DNA of 64,000 bases, from the NCBI RefSeq assembly GCF_900177415.1, contig NZ_FXAF01000005.1, positions 60,673 through 124,672 on the forward strand, read 5' to 3'. Under the pieces are notes generated by a model. That model ran no database searches and was not told where the DNA came from. It saw only the letters and a list, made by a program, of their open reading frames with translations. The translations under genes were made by a program, and so were the position numbers. Positions within the stretch are counted from its first letter, which is position 1; each line of letters starts with the position of its first letter. This DNA is from Xaviernesmea oryzae (GTDB lineage Bacteria; Pseudomonadota; Alphaproteobacteria; Rhizobiales; Rhizobiaceae). Below, piece after piece: positions 45,887 to 56,476 of this stretch.

Positions 45887-46108
45887 ATGACAATGACTTC
45901 CGACGATGTCATCACCATCCTTGGCCCTGTCGACGAAACTCTCGTGGCCGATGTCATCGCGACGGGCGCAACGCAGGCTGAACTCTCCGAGGCATTCGCG
46001 TGGGTCAACAATGACGAAGCCTTGATAGGTGAAGGACGGCCTTTGCCGAGCGGGAGGGTTGCCACCCTGGTCGACCTGCTGGTTTCGGATGAAGATGAGC
46101 CGGAATAG
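45887..46108 (+). CDS. Small conserved-looking acidic protein (73 aa)
   Basis: An acidic 73-residue protein (TSDDVITILGPVDETLVADV, then ATGATQAELSEAFAWVNNDE and a DEDEPE tail). The helical pattern ATQAELSEAFAWV resembles a small HTH or a three-helix bundle. AAAGGAG lies 8 bases before the chosen ATG; ATG codons at 45881 and 45893 are alternatives. It is divergent from the hsp20 operon and convergent with the debranching gene. Family not recognised. Confidence 0.6.
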   Translation: MTMTSDDVITILGPVDETLVADVIATGATQAELSEAFAWVNNDEALIGEGRPLPSGRVATLVDLLVSDEDEPE

Positions 46109-46135
46109 GCAAGGCGGGTAACCATGCCGCCTTGC
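46109..46135. terminator. Hairpin between convergent genes
   Basis: GCAAGGCGG-N9-CCGCCTTGC, perfect 9-bp arms, immediately after the small plus-strand gene and 15 bases past the end of the minus-strand debranching gene. It probably serves both. Confidence 0.6.
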
Positions 46136-46149
46136 AGATGCTGCCTCGC

Positions 46150-48360
46150 CTATGCCGTCGTCAGCACCCGGATATCGCCGCGGCGGTCGATAGCGTCGAC
46201 CACGACATGCCGGCCGGATCGGCGGATGGCGACATCGGCCGAGCCATTGCCGATCTGCAGGCGCCGCAGGATCACCTCGTCGAGGAAAGAAGGCAATTGC
46301 GGCTCATTGAAGCTGATGTGCAGGGCATTCGGATCGAAGTCGAGGCCCAGGCAGGATTGCAGCAGGAGAAGTGGCGCCGCGGCTGCCCATGCCTGAGGAG
46401 AGCATGCAACCGGATAGAAGGTCGGCCCCTGTGCGCGCTGGCGCGGCAGACCGCAGAAGAGTTCCGGAAGCCGGCGCAGGTCGATATACGTCGAGGCCGC
46501 AAACAGGCCCTCGAAGATCCGCGCCGCTTCAGCGCGATAGCCATAGCGGGCAAGTCCGCTGGCGATCAGGGCATTGTCGTGCGGCCAGATCGAGCCGTTG
46601 TGGTAGCTCATGGGATTATAGCGCGCCTCGGTGGAGGGAACGGTGCGAATGCCCCAGCCGCAGAAGGACGAGGCACTCATCAGCGTGCGGGTAACCTGCG
46701 CGGCTCGTTCAGGATAAGCGATGCCGGTAAACAGCGCATGGCCGGCGTTGGAGGAGCGGACGCGACAGGGGCGCTTGTCTCCGTCGAGCGCCAACACATA
46801 CGTGCCGAGGTCCTCGTCAAAGAAGCTCGTATCGAAGGCGCGGCGCAGGCCCTCCGCTCGTGCGAGAAACTTTGCCGCCCGTTCTGGCCGGCCAAGCCGC
46901 CGGAAGATCTCCGCCGCCGCCTGCCAGGCGCCGTAGACATAGGCCTGAACCTCGACGATGGCGATCGGCCCCTTCGCCAATGTGCCGTCGGCGTGGAAAA
47001 CGGAGTCGTGGCTGTCCTTCCAGGCCTGGTTGATCAGGCCTTCTTCCGTCAGCCGCCCATATTCGACGAAACCGTCGCCGTCACGATCGCCATGTTCGTC
47101 GATCCAGGTCAGCGCCGCCTCGATATGCGGCAGTAGCCGCTCAATGGTGGCGAGATCTCCGGTCCGGTCGAGATACTCGCCGGCGAGCATCACGAAGAGC
47201 GGGGTGGAATCGATGCTGCCGTAATAGCGGCGAAACGGAACCTCGCCGAGTTCAGCCATTTCGCCATAGCGTACTTCATGCAGGATCTTTCCCGGCTCGG
47301 CATCCGCGACAGGATCGATCTCCGTCGCCTGGTTCGCCGCCAAATGCCCGAGCACGCCGCGGGCGATTTGTGGATCGAGCCAAAGCGTCTCAAGCGCAGT
47401 GATCAACGCGTCTCGGCCGAAGACGGTGCTGAACCAGGGTATGCCGGCATAGGGATAGGGACCTTCCGGCTTGTCGGTCATCAGCATGTACAGATCGGAG
47501 ATGCTACGACGCGCGACCTCGTTGAAGATCTCGTTTGACGTGGCGATCGATGCCGCGCGCGAGGACGAGGAGCGTAAAGCACGACGGGCATCCCGAAGGG
47601 CCAGGAAAAAGGAACGGTGGCTCGGTTGGGCGGCGGCGGTCTGGTCGCAACCGATCTCGATGAAGAGCGACCGCGTCTCGCGCGGCTCAAGATGAAGATC
47701 ATAGGTAACGAAATCGCTGCGGATTTCGTTCGGTTGCGGAGCGAACGACAGGCGCGTGGACCGCTTCCGATCATCAAGGCCGATATAGGAGAGCAGGATC
47801 GAATTCTGCTCCATGACGGCAGGAAGATGCCTCCCTTTCCTTGCTCTTGCGGTTCCACGGACTTCGAACAGATCGGCGAAATCTGCCCCGAACCCGATTT
47901 CGATACGAACATGTTGTGGCCGATCGTCATAGTTCCTGATGGCCAGCCGTTCGTAGCAACGGGCATTCCACAGGAAGCGGGACCTACGCACATGAATGAG
48001 ATCATGCCCGAGTGTGAGCTTGCCCCTCTCGTCGAAAAGATCAGGATTGGTGAGATCGCAGGTGAGCGTCGCATTGTCGTCGCGTAGCGTCGACGACAAA
48101 AGCATCGGCCGCTTTCCGTTGATGGTCAGGTAGAAATGCGAGAGATGACGCGTATCCCGGTGAAAGAGGCCTTCCGGGCTGCCAGGCCCGGAAAGCGCAT
48201 CACCATTGTGGTCGAAGACGGCGAAGGTATCACCGTGCTTGAGGGTGCGCGGCCGTCGCTCTTGCAGCGAGGCGGCCGCCGGGATGAAGAATTGTGCCAC
48301 CGGCGCGGCTGGCCCGACCGATGCGCCGGATGGCTTGCTGTCCACAGAAGCGGCCGACAT
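46150..48360 (-). CDS. Glycogen-debranching-type amylo-alpha-1,6-glucosidase
   Basis: A 736-residue two-domain protein. The N-terminal GDE_N domain (FAVFDHNGDALSG, GLFHRDTRHLSHFYLTING) is a beta-sandwich. The C-terminal (alpha/alpha)6 barrel has ISDLYMLMTDKPEGPYPYAG, IPWFSTVFGRDALITALETL and ERLLPHIEAALTWIDEHGDRDGDGFVEY, and the late SYHNGSIWPHDNALIASGL that holds catalytic acids. The family removes alpha-1,6 branches or acts on maltosyl oligosaccharides, and is often paired with a GT4 enzyme, as here (12 bases after it). It may remodel glucans or trehalose-like solutes under stress. The pairing is seen; the substrate is inferred. Confidence 0.85.
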   Translation of the reverse strand: MSAASVDSKPSGASVGPAAPVAQFFIPAAASLQERRPRTLKHGDTFAVFDHNGDALSGPGSPEGLFHRDTRHLSHFYLTINGKRPMLLSSTLRDDNATLTCDLTNPDLFDERGKLTLGHDLIHVRRSRFLWNARCYERLAIRNYDDRPQHVRIEIGFGADFADLFEVRGTARARKGRHLPAVMEQNSILLSYIGLDDRKRSTRLSFAPQPNEIRSDFVTYDLHLEPRETRSLFIEIGCDQTAAAQPSHRSFFLALRDARRALRSSSSRAASIATSNEIFNEVARRSISDLYMLMTDKPEGPYPYAGIPWFSTVFGRDALITALETLWLDPQIARGVLGHLAANQATEIDPVADAEPGKILHEVRYGEMAELGEVPFRRYYGSIDSTPLFVMLAGEYLDRTGDLATIERLLPHIEAALTWIDEHGDRDGDGFVEYGRLTEEGLINQAWKDSHDSVFHADGTLAKGPIAIVEVQAYVYGAWQAAAEIFRRLGRPERAAKFLARAEGLRRAFDTSFFDEDLGTYVLALDGDKRPCRVRSSNAGHALFTGIAYPERAAQVTRTLMSASSFCGWGIRTVPSTEARYNPMSYHNGSIWPHDNALIASGLARYGYRAEAARIFEGLFAASTYIDLRRLPELFCGLPRQRAQGPTFYPVACSPQAWAAAAPLLLLQSCLGLDFDPNALHISFNEPQLPSFLDEVILRRLQIGNGSADVAIRRSGRHVVVDAIDRRGDIRVLTTA

Positions 48361-48372
48361 GCCACAATCTCC

Positions 48373-49467
48373 CTACGCTACGACCTGGAGATTCAGATCC
48401 TGGCCATTGGCGCGGCGTAGCGGGGCCGCCTTGGTGCGAACGCCCGGGAGGTTCCGATAGATGTCGAGATAATCTCGCGCCATCCGTTCTGCGCTGAAAC
48501 GCTTCTCGAAGGTCGCACGAACTTTCTTTCGATCCATCCTGAGTGCCCGTTCGACGTTCTCAGCCGCTTCCGTCACGCTGTCGACCAGAATTCCGGAAAC
48601 GCCGTTGTCGATCACCTCCGGCACGGAGCCGTAGCGGAAGGCGATGACCGGCGTGCCGCAAGCCATGGCCTCGATCATCACCAGCCCGAACGGTTCTGGC
48701 CAGTCGATCGGAAAGAGCAGCGCGCCGGCATTGCCCAGGAAAGCCGCCTTCTGATGCTCATTGATCTCGCCGACGAATTCGACATTCGGATGGCTCTTGA
48801 CCATCGGCTCGATCACCGTTTCCCAGTAAGCCTTGTCTGCGTTGTCGATCTTGGCTGCAATCTTCAGGGGCATGCCGATCTTCGTCGCGATCTCGATGGC
48901 GCGATCAGGCCGTTTCTCCGGCGATATCCGTCCGAGGAAGGCGAGGTAGCTGCCTTTAGGCTTTGCCGTGAAGGGAAGGAGATCGGCCGGCAGACCATGA
49001 TAGACCGTTCCGGACCAGTTGACCGGTGGCATTGGTCTGCGCTGATCGTTGGAGATCGAAACCAGAGGAATGTCTGGAAAGGTCCGGTAAAAGGGGAGCA
49101 GGTCCGGCAGGTCGAGCCGGCCATGCAGCGTTGTGACCGTGCGGTCGGCAAAATCCCGGATCAGCGGAAAATGCAGGAGATCGATATGGAAGTGCAGCAC
49201 GTCGAATTCGTGCGCGCGCCGCCGAATTTCCTCCAGCATGACGACCTGATGCGGCAGATGATCCCTGACATTCGGGTTGAGCCGCAGCGCGACGTCCGAG
49301 CACGCCACCAGTCTGGCATCTGTGACGGAATCGCCGCTGGCAAAAAGCGTGACGTCATGGCCAAGGGCGACAAGTTCTTCGGTGAGATAGGAAACAATGC
49401 GCTCGGTTCCCCCATAGAGCTTGGGCGGAACGCTTTCGGCGAGCGGCGCGATCTGAGCGATCTTCAT
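48373..49467 (-). CDS. Glycosyltransferase family 4 protein
   Basis: A 364-residue GT-B glycosyltransferase. N-domain: KIAQIAPLAESVPPKLYGGT, then VLHFHIDLLHFP. C-domain: FLGRISPEKRPDRAIEIATK, EFVGEINEHQKAAFLGNAGA, and the donor-site motif EPFGLVMIEAMACGTPVIAF with the two Glu of the EX7E motif. The ATG at 49467 has AGGAGG eight bases upstream; a TTG six bases earlier is rejected. It is encoded immediately before the debranching enzyme, so the two likely act on one glucan or oligosaccharide. Product unknown. Confidence 0.87.
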   Translation of the reverse strand: MKIAQIAPLAESVPPKLYGGTERIVSYLTEELVALGHDVTLFASGDSVTDARLVACSDVALRLNPNVRDHLPHQVVMLEEIRRRAHEFDVLHFHIDLLHFPLIRDFADRTVTTLHGRLDLPDLLPFYRTFPDIPLVSISNDQRRPMPPVNWSGTVYHGLPADLLPFTAKPKGSYLAFLGRISPEKRPDRAIEIATKIGMPLKIAAKIDNADKAYWETVIEPMVKSHPNVEFVGEINEHQKAAFLGNAGALLFPIDWPEPFGLVMIEAMACGTPVIAFRYGSVPEVIDNGVSGILVDSVTEAAENVERALRMDRKKVRATFEKRFSAERMARDYLDIYRNLPGVRTKAAPLRRANGQDLNLQVVA

Positions 49468-49556
49468 CGGCAAAACCTCCTCAGTTGAGCAAAGAGTCGT
49501 CGGTAAAAATCAGGTCCGCATCCTCAAGGAGGCACGCGGCAGGTCAGATGGAATGT

Positions 49557-49979
49557 CTAGAATTCGAATGGCTGTCGGCGGCTGCCTCCTTTCCGGTAGC
49601 TGCACAGGCCAAGGCCGCCAAGCCTGCGTGCGTGCAGTCTGCGGCGATTGGCTCCGTAGACATTGAAGGTAGGAGACGAGCTTTGTTTTCCACTTTGCTC
49701 ATCGTCCTTGTCCAATGCCTTCAGCGCTTCAATGATTTCGTCATAGGACACCGCTTTGTCCGTTCCGGGATAAAGACGGAGGGCCGGGATGGACTCGATC
49801 GCGAAGATATCGGACGCCCAGGACGCGAGTATCGCCCGCTTCTCTTCCTTGCCGATGTCGGGGGCGGCAAGCACGTCACGCGGGTGATTGAAATGTTTGG
49901 CCGGATGAAGCAGATGCGCGGCGCTGATCGCGGCCGTTGCTTCTTCCGGTATCGATTTGCTGATGTTCTCCTTTCTCAT
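49557..49979 (-). CDS. Hypothetical protein next to groEL (140 aa)
   Basis: A 140-residue protein. The middle is striking: HPRDVLAAPDIGKEEKRAIL, ASWASDIFAIESIPALRLYPG and SYDEIIEALKALD, a pattern I associate with small conserved proteins of rhizobial stress regions. The last 35 residues are basic and look untidy, so the C-end may be frameshifted. The gene is minus strand, downstream of groEL after a hairpin. Function unknown. Confidence 0.6.
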   Translation of the reverse strand: MRKENISKSIPEEATAAISAAHLLHPAKHFNHPRDVLAAPDIGKEEKRAILASWASDIFAIESIPALRLYPGTDKAVSYDEIIEALKALDKDDEQSGKQSSSPTFNVYGANRRRLHARRLGGLGLCSYRKGGSRRQPFEF

Positions 49980-50036
49980 AGCTTGGCTCCATTGATCCCG
50001 GCCGATGAAACTGGTCCGATGGATGGTTCGAAGGGG

Positions 50037-50065
50037 AGGCCTGCCCCCGAGGGCAGGGCAGGCCT
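50037..50065 (-). terminator. Hairpin after groEL
   Basis: AGGCCTGCCC-N9-GGGCAGGCCT, perfect 10-bp arms, 13 bases past the groEL stop on the minus strand. With no T-run it may let part of the transcription through to the downstream genes. Confidence 0.55.
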
Positions 50066-50077
50066 GTATCGATCACC

Positions 50078-51718
<1,641 letters not shown>

Positions 51719-51760
51719 TCAATAGGCAGCTATCTGACTGATGGTTTCGGGGTGGAGAGC

Positions 51761-52075
51761 TCAGGCAGCTTTTTTCTGCTCGGCCTGGGCCTCGATGATG
51801 CCCATGACATCGCTTTCCTTCATGATCAGCAGGTCCTCGCCGTCGATCTTGATCTCGGTGCCGGACCATTTGCCAAACAGGATACGATCGCCGGCCTTGA
51901 CGTCGAGCGCCTGGATCTGGCCGGCCTCGTTGCGGGCACCGGGACCCACAGCGATGACCTCGCCTTCCTGCGGCTTTTCCTTGGCGGTATCGGGAATGAT
52001 GATGCCGCCCTTGGTCTTTTCTTCGGATTCAACCCGGCGGACGAGAATGCGATCATGAAGCGGTCGGAACGACAT
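51761..52075 (-). CDS. groES: Co-chaperonin GroES (10 kDa)
   Basis: A 104-residue co-chaperonin: [20 protein letters not shown] (start), the mobile loop [20 protein letters not shown], and the roof sequence [20 protein letters not shown]. Standard GroES length; the frame is open 86 codons further upstream through the CIRCE region, which is rejected. It caps GroEL. First gene of the groESL operon, with a leader that carries a CIRCE operator and a CTTGAA motif. Confidence 0.97.
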   Translation of the reverse strand: MSFRPLHDRILVRRVESEEKTKGGIIIPDTAKEKPQEGEVIAVGPGARNEAGQIQALDVKAGDRILFGKWSGTEIKIDGEDLLIMKESDVMGIIEAQAEQKKAA

Positions 52076-52204
52076 GTTTTCCTCCGATGGACAAACAATG
52101 ATGACGTTGTTCCCCCTGACCGGACCGGATGACCAGTCCGGGCGGGTGCAAAACCTCTTGTCGAGCTTTTTGCGCGAAAAAATCTGGTTTTGAGATTTTT
52201 CGAT

Positions 52205-52210
52205 TTCAAG
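52205..52210 (-). promoter_or_regulatory. CTTGAA motif, candidate RpoH -35 for groESL
   Basis: CTTGAA on the minus strand, followed 17 bases later by CCAGAT. The -10 is poor, so this is a weak candidate. It lies between the CIRCE operator and groES. Confidence 0.3.
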
Positions 52211-52227
52211 AGGGCGAAATAGAAAAA

Positions 52228-52254
52228 TTAGCACTCGAATGAAAGGGCTGCTAA
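52228..52254. promoter_or_regulatory. CIRCE operator of groESL (HrcA site)
   Basis: TTAGCACTC-N9-GGCTGCTAA: the left arm is perfect and the right arm agrees with GAGTGCTAA at 7 of 9 positions, with the exact 9-base spacer. It lies 153 bases upstream of the groES ATG. HrcA repression of this groESL copy is therefore expected; hrcA itself is not in the window. Confidence 0.85.
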
Positions 52255-52357
52255 CACGCTGGAAAGGAACGACAAACAGCGCATTCGCGTTCAAAAATCC
52301 GTTGATGGCCGCAAAATTTTCCGCCACCTTCACAGTGTCATGAAAACGGAGATGAGC

Positions 52358-52630
52358 ATGCGATTTTCATCGGATCTGGAACGTCAGCTCAACGGCTACG
52401 GTCTTACCACCGCTCACATCCTTTACCGCATTCCCGATTTTGAATCCGTGCTGCAGACCTATGTCTGGCAGGACTACGACCTGGCGCCCGATTTTCCTGA
52501 GATGCACAAGTTCCTGGATTACTGGCAGACCACCCTCGATGGTCCCCTGCATTCCGTGCGCTATACCCATCAGCGTCTGATCGGACCCAACGAATGGCGC
52601 CGTGTCGAAGGCGAGTTCAAGCTCCACTGA
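52358..52630 (+). CDS. usg: Usg family protein
   Basis: A 90-residue protein that matches Usg along its whole length: [55 protein letters not shown] and [17 protein letters not shown]. Usg is an alphaproteobacterial protein first noted next to tryptophan genes; its role is unknown. The ATG at 52358 has GGAG six bases upstream; ATG 52340 is an alternative. It is divergent from groESL and may share its upstream region. There are no trp genes here, so this is an accessory copy. Confidence 0.85.
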   Translation: MRFSSDLERQLNGYGLTTAHILYRIPDFESVLQTYVWQDYDLAPDFPEMHKFLDYWQTTLDGPLHSVRYTHQRLIGPNEWRRVEGEFKLH

Positions 52631-52804
52631 GGTCTTGAAACTGGATTTTTATCCTCCTAGCTCTTTCGCGGCCGAGGCTTGATGAGCTCGGTGGTCGGTC
52701 AGTAAAGATCTTGAAAGGAATCGAACCAACGCCCTATCTGTTACATTCGCCACACGGCTGAAAATACTCGATGATTTACTGACCGCGAAGTGCCATGCGC
52801 GTGT

Positions 52805-53077
52805 TCAGCGGCGACCAATGTTTTCGTGATCGGCAATCGCCTTGACGACCTCGAAGTCCATTGCGGCACGCGGCTCAATTCGGGCAACCTCGCTGGCGAC
52901 CTTGGCCCAATGCCAGTATTCGCTGGCATGACCTTGCGCCCGGCTTCGCGCTGCTCTTCGTTGCGCCTCGTAATAGGCATTGACTGGATCCGCAACGGCA
53001 AGCCGCCTGGCGTCCTCCTGCCAACGGCGGCGGATCACCCGGCGATGTTCGATCCACTGCCTCAGAAATCCGATCAT
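52805..53077 (-). CDS. Small hypothetical basic protein (90 aa)
   Basis: A 90-residue basic, mostly helical protein (FLRQWIEHRRVIRRRWQEDA, then AEARRLAVADPVNAYYEAQ-like and ASEYWHWAKVASEVARIEPR). Its start overlaps the end of the DUF429 gene (ATGA-type), so the two are translationally coupled. Family not recognised. Confidence 0.6.
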   Translation of the reverse strand: MIGFLRQWIEHRRVIRRRWQEDARRLAVADPVNAYYEAQRRAARSRAQGHASEYWHWAKVASEVARIEPRAAMDFEVVKAIADHENIGRR

Positions 53078-53895
53078 GCCCGGCCCCGCCGCGATGACAA
53101 AAGTTTAGATTGAGGAATCCAGATCGCCGAGGTGTCATCGCCGAACGGTATAGCGGCTCCTTCGTAGACACATATTCCAATCCAGGCGCAAATGACGGCA
53201 TCAAGCGTGTCTTCAAACGCCTTCAGCTGCCATGCCGGAGCCTCGGGGGAAGGCAGCAGCAAAACGTTAGAAGCGCCTGTTATTTCCTGGTCCAATCCGT
53301 CGATGATGGACTGCCAAGTTTCGAAGAGTTTGATGCGCCGGCCGGCGGGAGTTTCCGATGGCCAGTAATTGCGGGCCTTGCCCTGCTTGTAAGGCAGCCG
53401 CCTTTCGGCGCACATCAGTTCGACCAGAGCCGGATGCGGGTAGACTTCCAAAAGGCCCGGCACGCCAACTTCTTTCGTCAGCAGGCGATATCCGCAGCGC
53501 TCGAAGCCGCCCCTCAGATCGTCACTGATCTTTCCCGGTCTGATCGCACTCGGCGTGTGCGTGCTACAATGACGGGCGCCATAGGCTGCAGAAACCAGAT
53601 CGTCCGAAACACGCCGCGCGGTGATTGGCCCAAGAGACAGGGGCATATCTACGGCAACAAGATCGACAGGAGCCTGAGCTGTTTCCTCTGCAGCAGCAAG
53701 GAGAGCGGCGGGTTCTGCGACGGAACCAAAAGGGCGTGAATTCGAGATCGGGCTTTCGTTGCCGTGATCCAAAAGGTGACGATAGGAAGATCCGGCAAAG
53801 ATCAGGCGCCAATTACCAGCCGTGGAGGAAACCAGCGCGACACCGCTCGGCTGGCTCGTGGTCCACGCCGCATCAATACCCAGAATGGTCGTCAT
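53074..53895 (-). CDS. DUF429 (RNase H-like fold) protein
   Basis: A 273-residue DUF429 protein. Signature pieces: ILGIDAAWTTSQPSGVAL (the first Asp of an RNase-H-like site), DLVAVDMPLSLGPITARR (second Asp) and LLEVYPHPALVEL, then KAFEDTLDAVICAWIG (third acidic position). The fold and acidic residues suggest a nuclease-like active site, though no activity is known for the family. It is 16 bases after the exonuclease gene on the same strand, and the 90-residue gene overlaps its 3' end. Confidence 0.8.
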   Translation of the reverse strand: MTTILGIDAAWTTSQPSGVALVSSTAGNWRLIFAGSSYRHLLDHGNESPISNSRPFGSVAEPAALLAAAEETAQAPVDLVAVDMPLSLGPITARRVSDDLVSAAYGARHCSTHTPSAIRPGKISDDLRGGFERCGYRLLTKEVGVPGLLEVYPHPALVELMCAERRLPYKQGKARNYWPSETPAGRRIKLFETWQSIIDGLDQEITGASNVLLLPSPEAPAWQLKAFEDTLDAVICAWIGICVYEGAAIPFGDDTSAIWIPQSKLLSSRRGRA

Positions 53896-53911
53896 TGCTT
53901 TCCCCGACTAT

Positions 53912-54883
53912 TCAATTGGCCCTGAAGCGATCGAATGCCGTCAGGTATTTGACCGGCGGATCTGCATCCCATCGATAGATTTCCGTGCGAAGGAAGTGCA
54001 TCTCCCCCTCTAATGTCTCCTCGGGAAGTTCAATCCACCAGGATTTCGGACGGCCGTCCGATCCGTCAGACCAGCGGTATCCGCGCGCCTTGAGATGGTC
54101 CTTCATGTCGAAGGGACTGTTTTCCGCATAGATGCGAACCCGCGACCGCTGGCTGGCCTGATAAAGTTCGGCGAATGGCGCGGTGACCATGCTCGGTCGC
54201 ACCTGCCCGAGCACTTCCAGCAGAGCAAAACAATCGTCGACCGCACGATGACCATCATGAAAATATCCGGACTGGCCGATTAGGTAGCCGAGCTTACTGC
54301 CCTCGAAGCCGCGCGCGGACCAGCCAATCTCCGAAACGGAACAGGCCCAGGCCTTATGCACGAAGACCGGCGAGAATGCTTCGCAGAACGGGCGGTCGAA
54401 ACCTGCATTGTGGGCAATGATCAGATCGGCGGGCTCGATCAGGGCATTCAACAGGACAGTATCGATGGCCTGATCCGCAACCATGTCGTTAGTAATCCCG
54501 GTCAGGCGGGAGATGTCCGCCGGGATGGCGATTGCCGGCTGCCGCAGTCCGCCATAGACACCAGTGACGTCGCCGAGTTCTCCAGCATCATTGAAGGTGA
54601 AGGCGATCACGCCGATTTCGATGATTTCATCTGTGCGGTAGTTGAGGCCGGTCGTTTCGGTATCGAGGATGATGCCGCGACGCGGAAAACCCGGATGTGG
54701 ATATTTTACGATTGGACGCGGCTGAAGCTTTCGCAATATGCGGTAGTTGCCGGTGGTTTCCAGATGATGTGCCATGGTTTCGTCATCAATGCCTACTGCG
54801 TCCTTCGCGATGACCTGCGGCCGGGCAACTCGCTCCTTGGTTACGGGAACAGGAGCTGCAAAGAAGTCGAGTTGCGAAGTCAT
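53912..54883 (-). CDS. DEDDh 3'-5' exonuclease (DnaQ-like)
   Basis: A 323-residue protein. The N-terminal 65 residues are a leader with no clear fold. The exonuclease domain has GIILDTETTGLNYRTDEIIE (the first D and E), LIIAHNAGFDRPF (third acid) and HDGHRAVDDCFALL (the H-D of DEDDh). A C-terminal part (KARGYRWSDGSDGRPKSWWI) resembles the short wedge found after the exonuclease in some DnaQ-like proteins. It degrades single-strand ends in repair or RNA maturation. First gene of a minus-strand trio (exonuclease, DUF429, 90-aa protein), divergent from the 468-aa gene. Confidence 0.85.
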   Translation of the reverse strand: MTSQLDFFAAPVPVTKERVARPQVIAKDAVGIDDETMAHHLETTGNYRILRKLQPRPIVKYPHPGFPRRGIILDTETTGLNYRTDEIIEIGVIAFTFNDAGELGDVTGVYGGLRQPAIAIPADISRLTGITNDMVADQAIDTVLLNALIEPADLIIAHNAGFDRPFCEAFSPVFVHKAWACSVSEIGWSARGFEGSKLGYLIGQSGYFHDGHRAVDDCFALLEVLGQVRPSMVTAPFAELYQASQRSRVRIYAENSPFDMKDHLKARGYRWSDGSDGRPKSWWIELPEETLEGEMHFLRTEIYRWDADPPVKYLTAFDRFRAN

Positions 54884-55069
54884 TCCATTCCAATCGATTG
54901 CAGCGTCTTCGAACGCACAATACGTATTGGCGCCGGTACGAGCAACGCCCTTCCCCGCTCCAGTTCGCCTGGGGCCATCCGGCTATAGGGATTTCGAACA
55001 ATCGCTCTTTCGGGCAAGGAAGGACTTTAGGATTAGGCCTCGAAATCGTAGGATGCCCACATTGATTTG

Positions 55070-56476
55070 ATGACTTTGAGAGCAGTCATGAACGAGCGGA
55101 AACCCCAGCCAAACCGGGAACATCACTTTTACGTCTCAATCGCCAAATTCCTGTTCCACCACTCTCAGCATGGCATTGTTACTGTACGCGATCCCATAAG
55201 GCTGGCGAATGCGGCACAACGTGGACTGCATCCTATCATGCTCTACGGCGTCACCGTCGCCGGTCTGCCGATCCGCTGGCTGACATTCTCGCCGGTGGAC
55301 CAGCCTAAATCATTGTGCGGCGTACTGCTGACCGCCTGGAAGAACGCAAAGGGATTGCGCGGCCTACCAGATGTTCTTCGTATGAATCGCTACGTGGCAC
55401 AGGCAGATCCGGGGCTGGCAGAGGATCTGGCCCAGATCGGCGTCCGCCTTGAGATTGCTGACGCCAAGGATAAGACAGTTCCTGCATCTCTGCGATCAGC
55501 CCAAGATGCTTCTGCGTGGCTATTGAAGAAATACGATCCGGCAGACATGTCGCTGGCCGAATCCGTCGAAGCTCTTTGTCACGATGCACGCGAGGACCAC
55601 GACTGGAGAGCGGATCGCCGGCCTCTTAGGCTCAGCAATCGAAAGCTGGAGGACAGCATCCATCAATGGCTGGACTTGCCTATGCGCGAACCAACGTCTG
55701 TTCTCCTCGAAGACCGGGGCTGGCAAGCAGGTCTATGGTTGTCATCCTGGGAGACATCGCTCCCGCCGGATCAGCCCCGTTATTTTCATCATGACGGTAT
55801 GAGCCGCAGAACGTGGTTGCTTCTAGGAGAGGACCCGTCAGAGGATACCGATGATGATGATGACGAATTCCCGACCTACGAAGAACACGGCAATACGCCT
55901 GAAATCGCCAAGCATCTGGTAGCTTGCTGGCCCAATCCGCCGAAAGACATCGCGGCCGCGGCCGGAATCACCCTACGTCAGCTTCGTTGGTTTACCACGG
56001 AACGGGCCAGCCTCGACGGATCCGCCCGATACGACCTGACACGCCTCCTGGGTATCGAGTGCGACGAGCGCATGGGCGGTTACACGCCTGCAGGACCTTA
56101 TGTTCTGATCGCCAGGAAAGCCCAGGCGATCGAAGCGATCTATCAGGAGATTTCCGGGGGCGGTGATGCCTGTCCCTGCGAACTCGTTCCGGCGCAGGGA
56201 CAGGCCGACCCCAGTTGGAGGTACGTCTTGATCAGTGCACATAGCACACCGCCGACCATTGTCATGGCGCCTCGCGGCGAGGCGATCACGGAACGCCTTC
56301 CAGACCTGCTGATGAACTACGAGGGTATCCGGTCGGTTTCGCCAGCCTTTTATCGCGACGTGGTCACCACCTGCGCCCGGGCTTGTCAAACGCCCCAGGC
56401 CAATGTCCGTGAGATGGCGGCATTCGCGAGACGATATGAGCAGCATTGGATCGATTGTGCATGGCTTCCAGGCTGA
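55070..56476 (+). CDS. Unrecognised protein (468 aa) encoded with a helicase
   Basis: A 468-residue soluble protein I cannot assign. Visible parts: a beta-rich N-region (HFYVSIAKFLFHHSQHGIV, then GVTVAGLPIRWLTFSPVDQ), a helical middle, an acidic patch (SEDTDDDDDEFPTYEEHG, about 263-280), then a possible HTH (DIAAAAGITLRQLRWFTTER), and a C-end with PTIVMAPRGEAITERLPDLL and FARRYEQHWIDCAWLPG. A TTG at 55067 and an ATG at 55088 are other starts. Its 3' end overlaps the helicase gene by 41 bases, so they form one translational unit and probably one system. Confidence 0.6.
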   Translation: MTLRAVMNERKPQPNREHHFYVSIAKFLFHHSQHGIVTVRDPIRLANAAQRGLHPIMLYGVTVAGLPIRWLTFSPVDQPKSLCGVLLTAWKNAKGLRGLPDVLRMNRYVAQADPGLAEDLAQIGVRLEIADAKDKTVPASLRSAQDASAWLLKKYDPADMSLAESVEALCHDAREDHDWRADRRPLRLSNRKLEDSIHQWLDLPMREPTSVLLEDRGWQAGLWLSSWETSLPPDQPRYFHHDGMSRRTWLLLGEDPSEDTDDDDDEFPTYEEHGNTPEIAKHLVACWPNPPKDIAAAAGITLRQLRWFTTERASLDGSARYDLTRLLGIECDERMGGYTPAGPYVLIARKAQAIEAIYQEISGGGDACPCELVPAQGQADPSWRYVLISAHSTPPTIVMAPRGEAITERLPDLLMNYEGIRSVSPAFYRDVVTTCARACQTPQANVREMAAFARRYEQHWIDCAWLPG

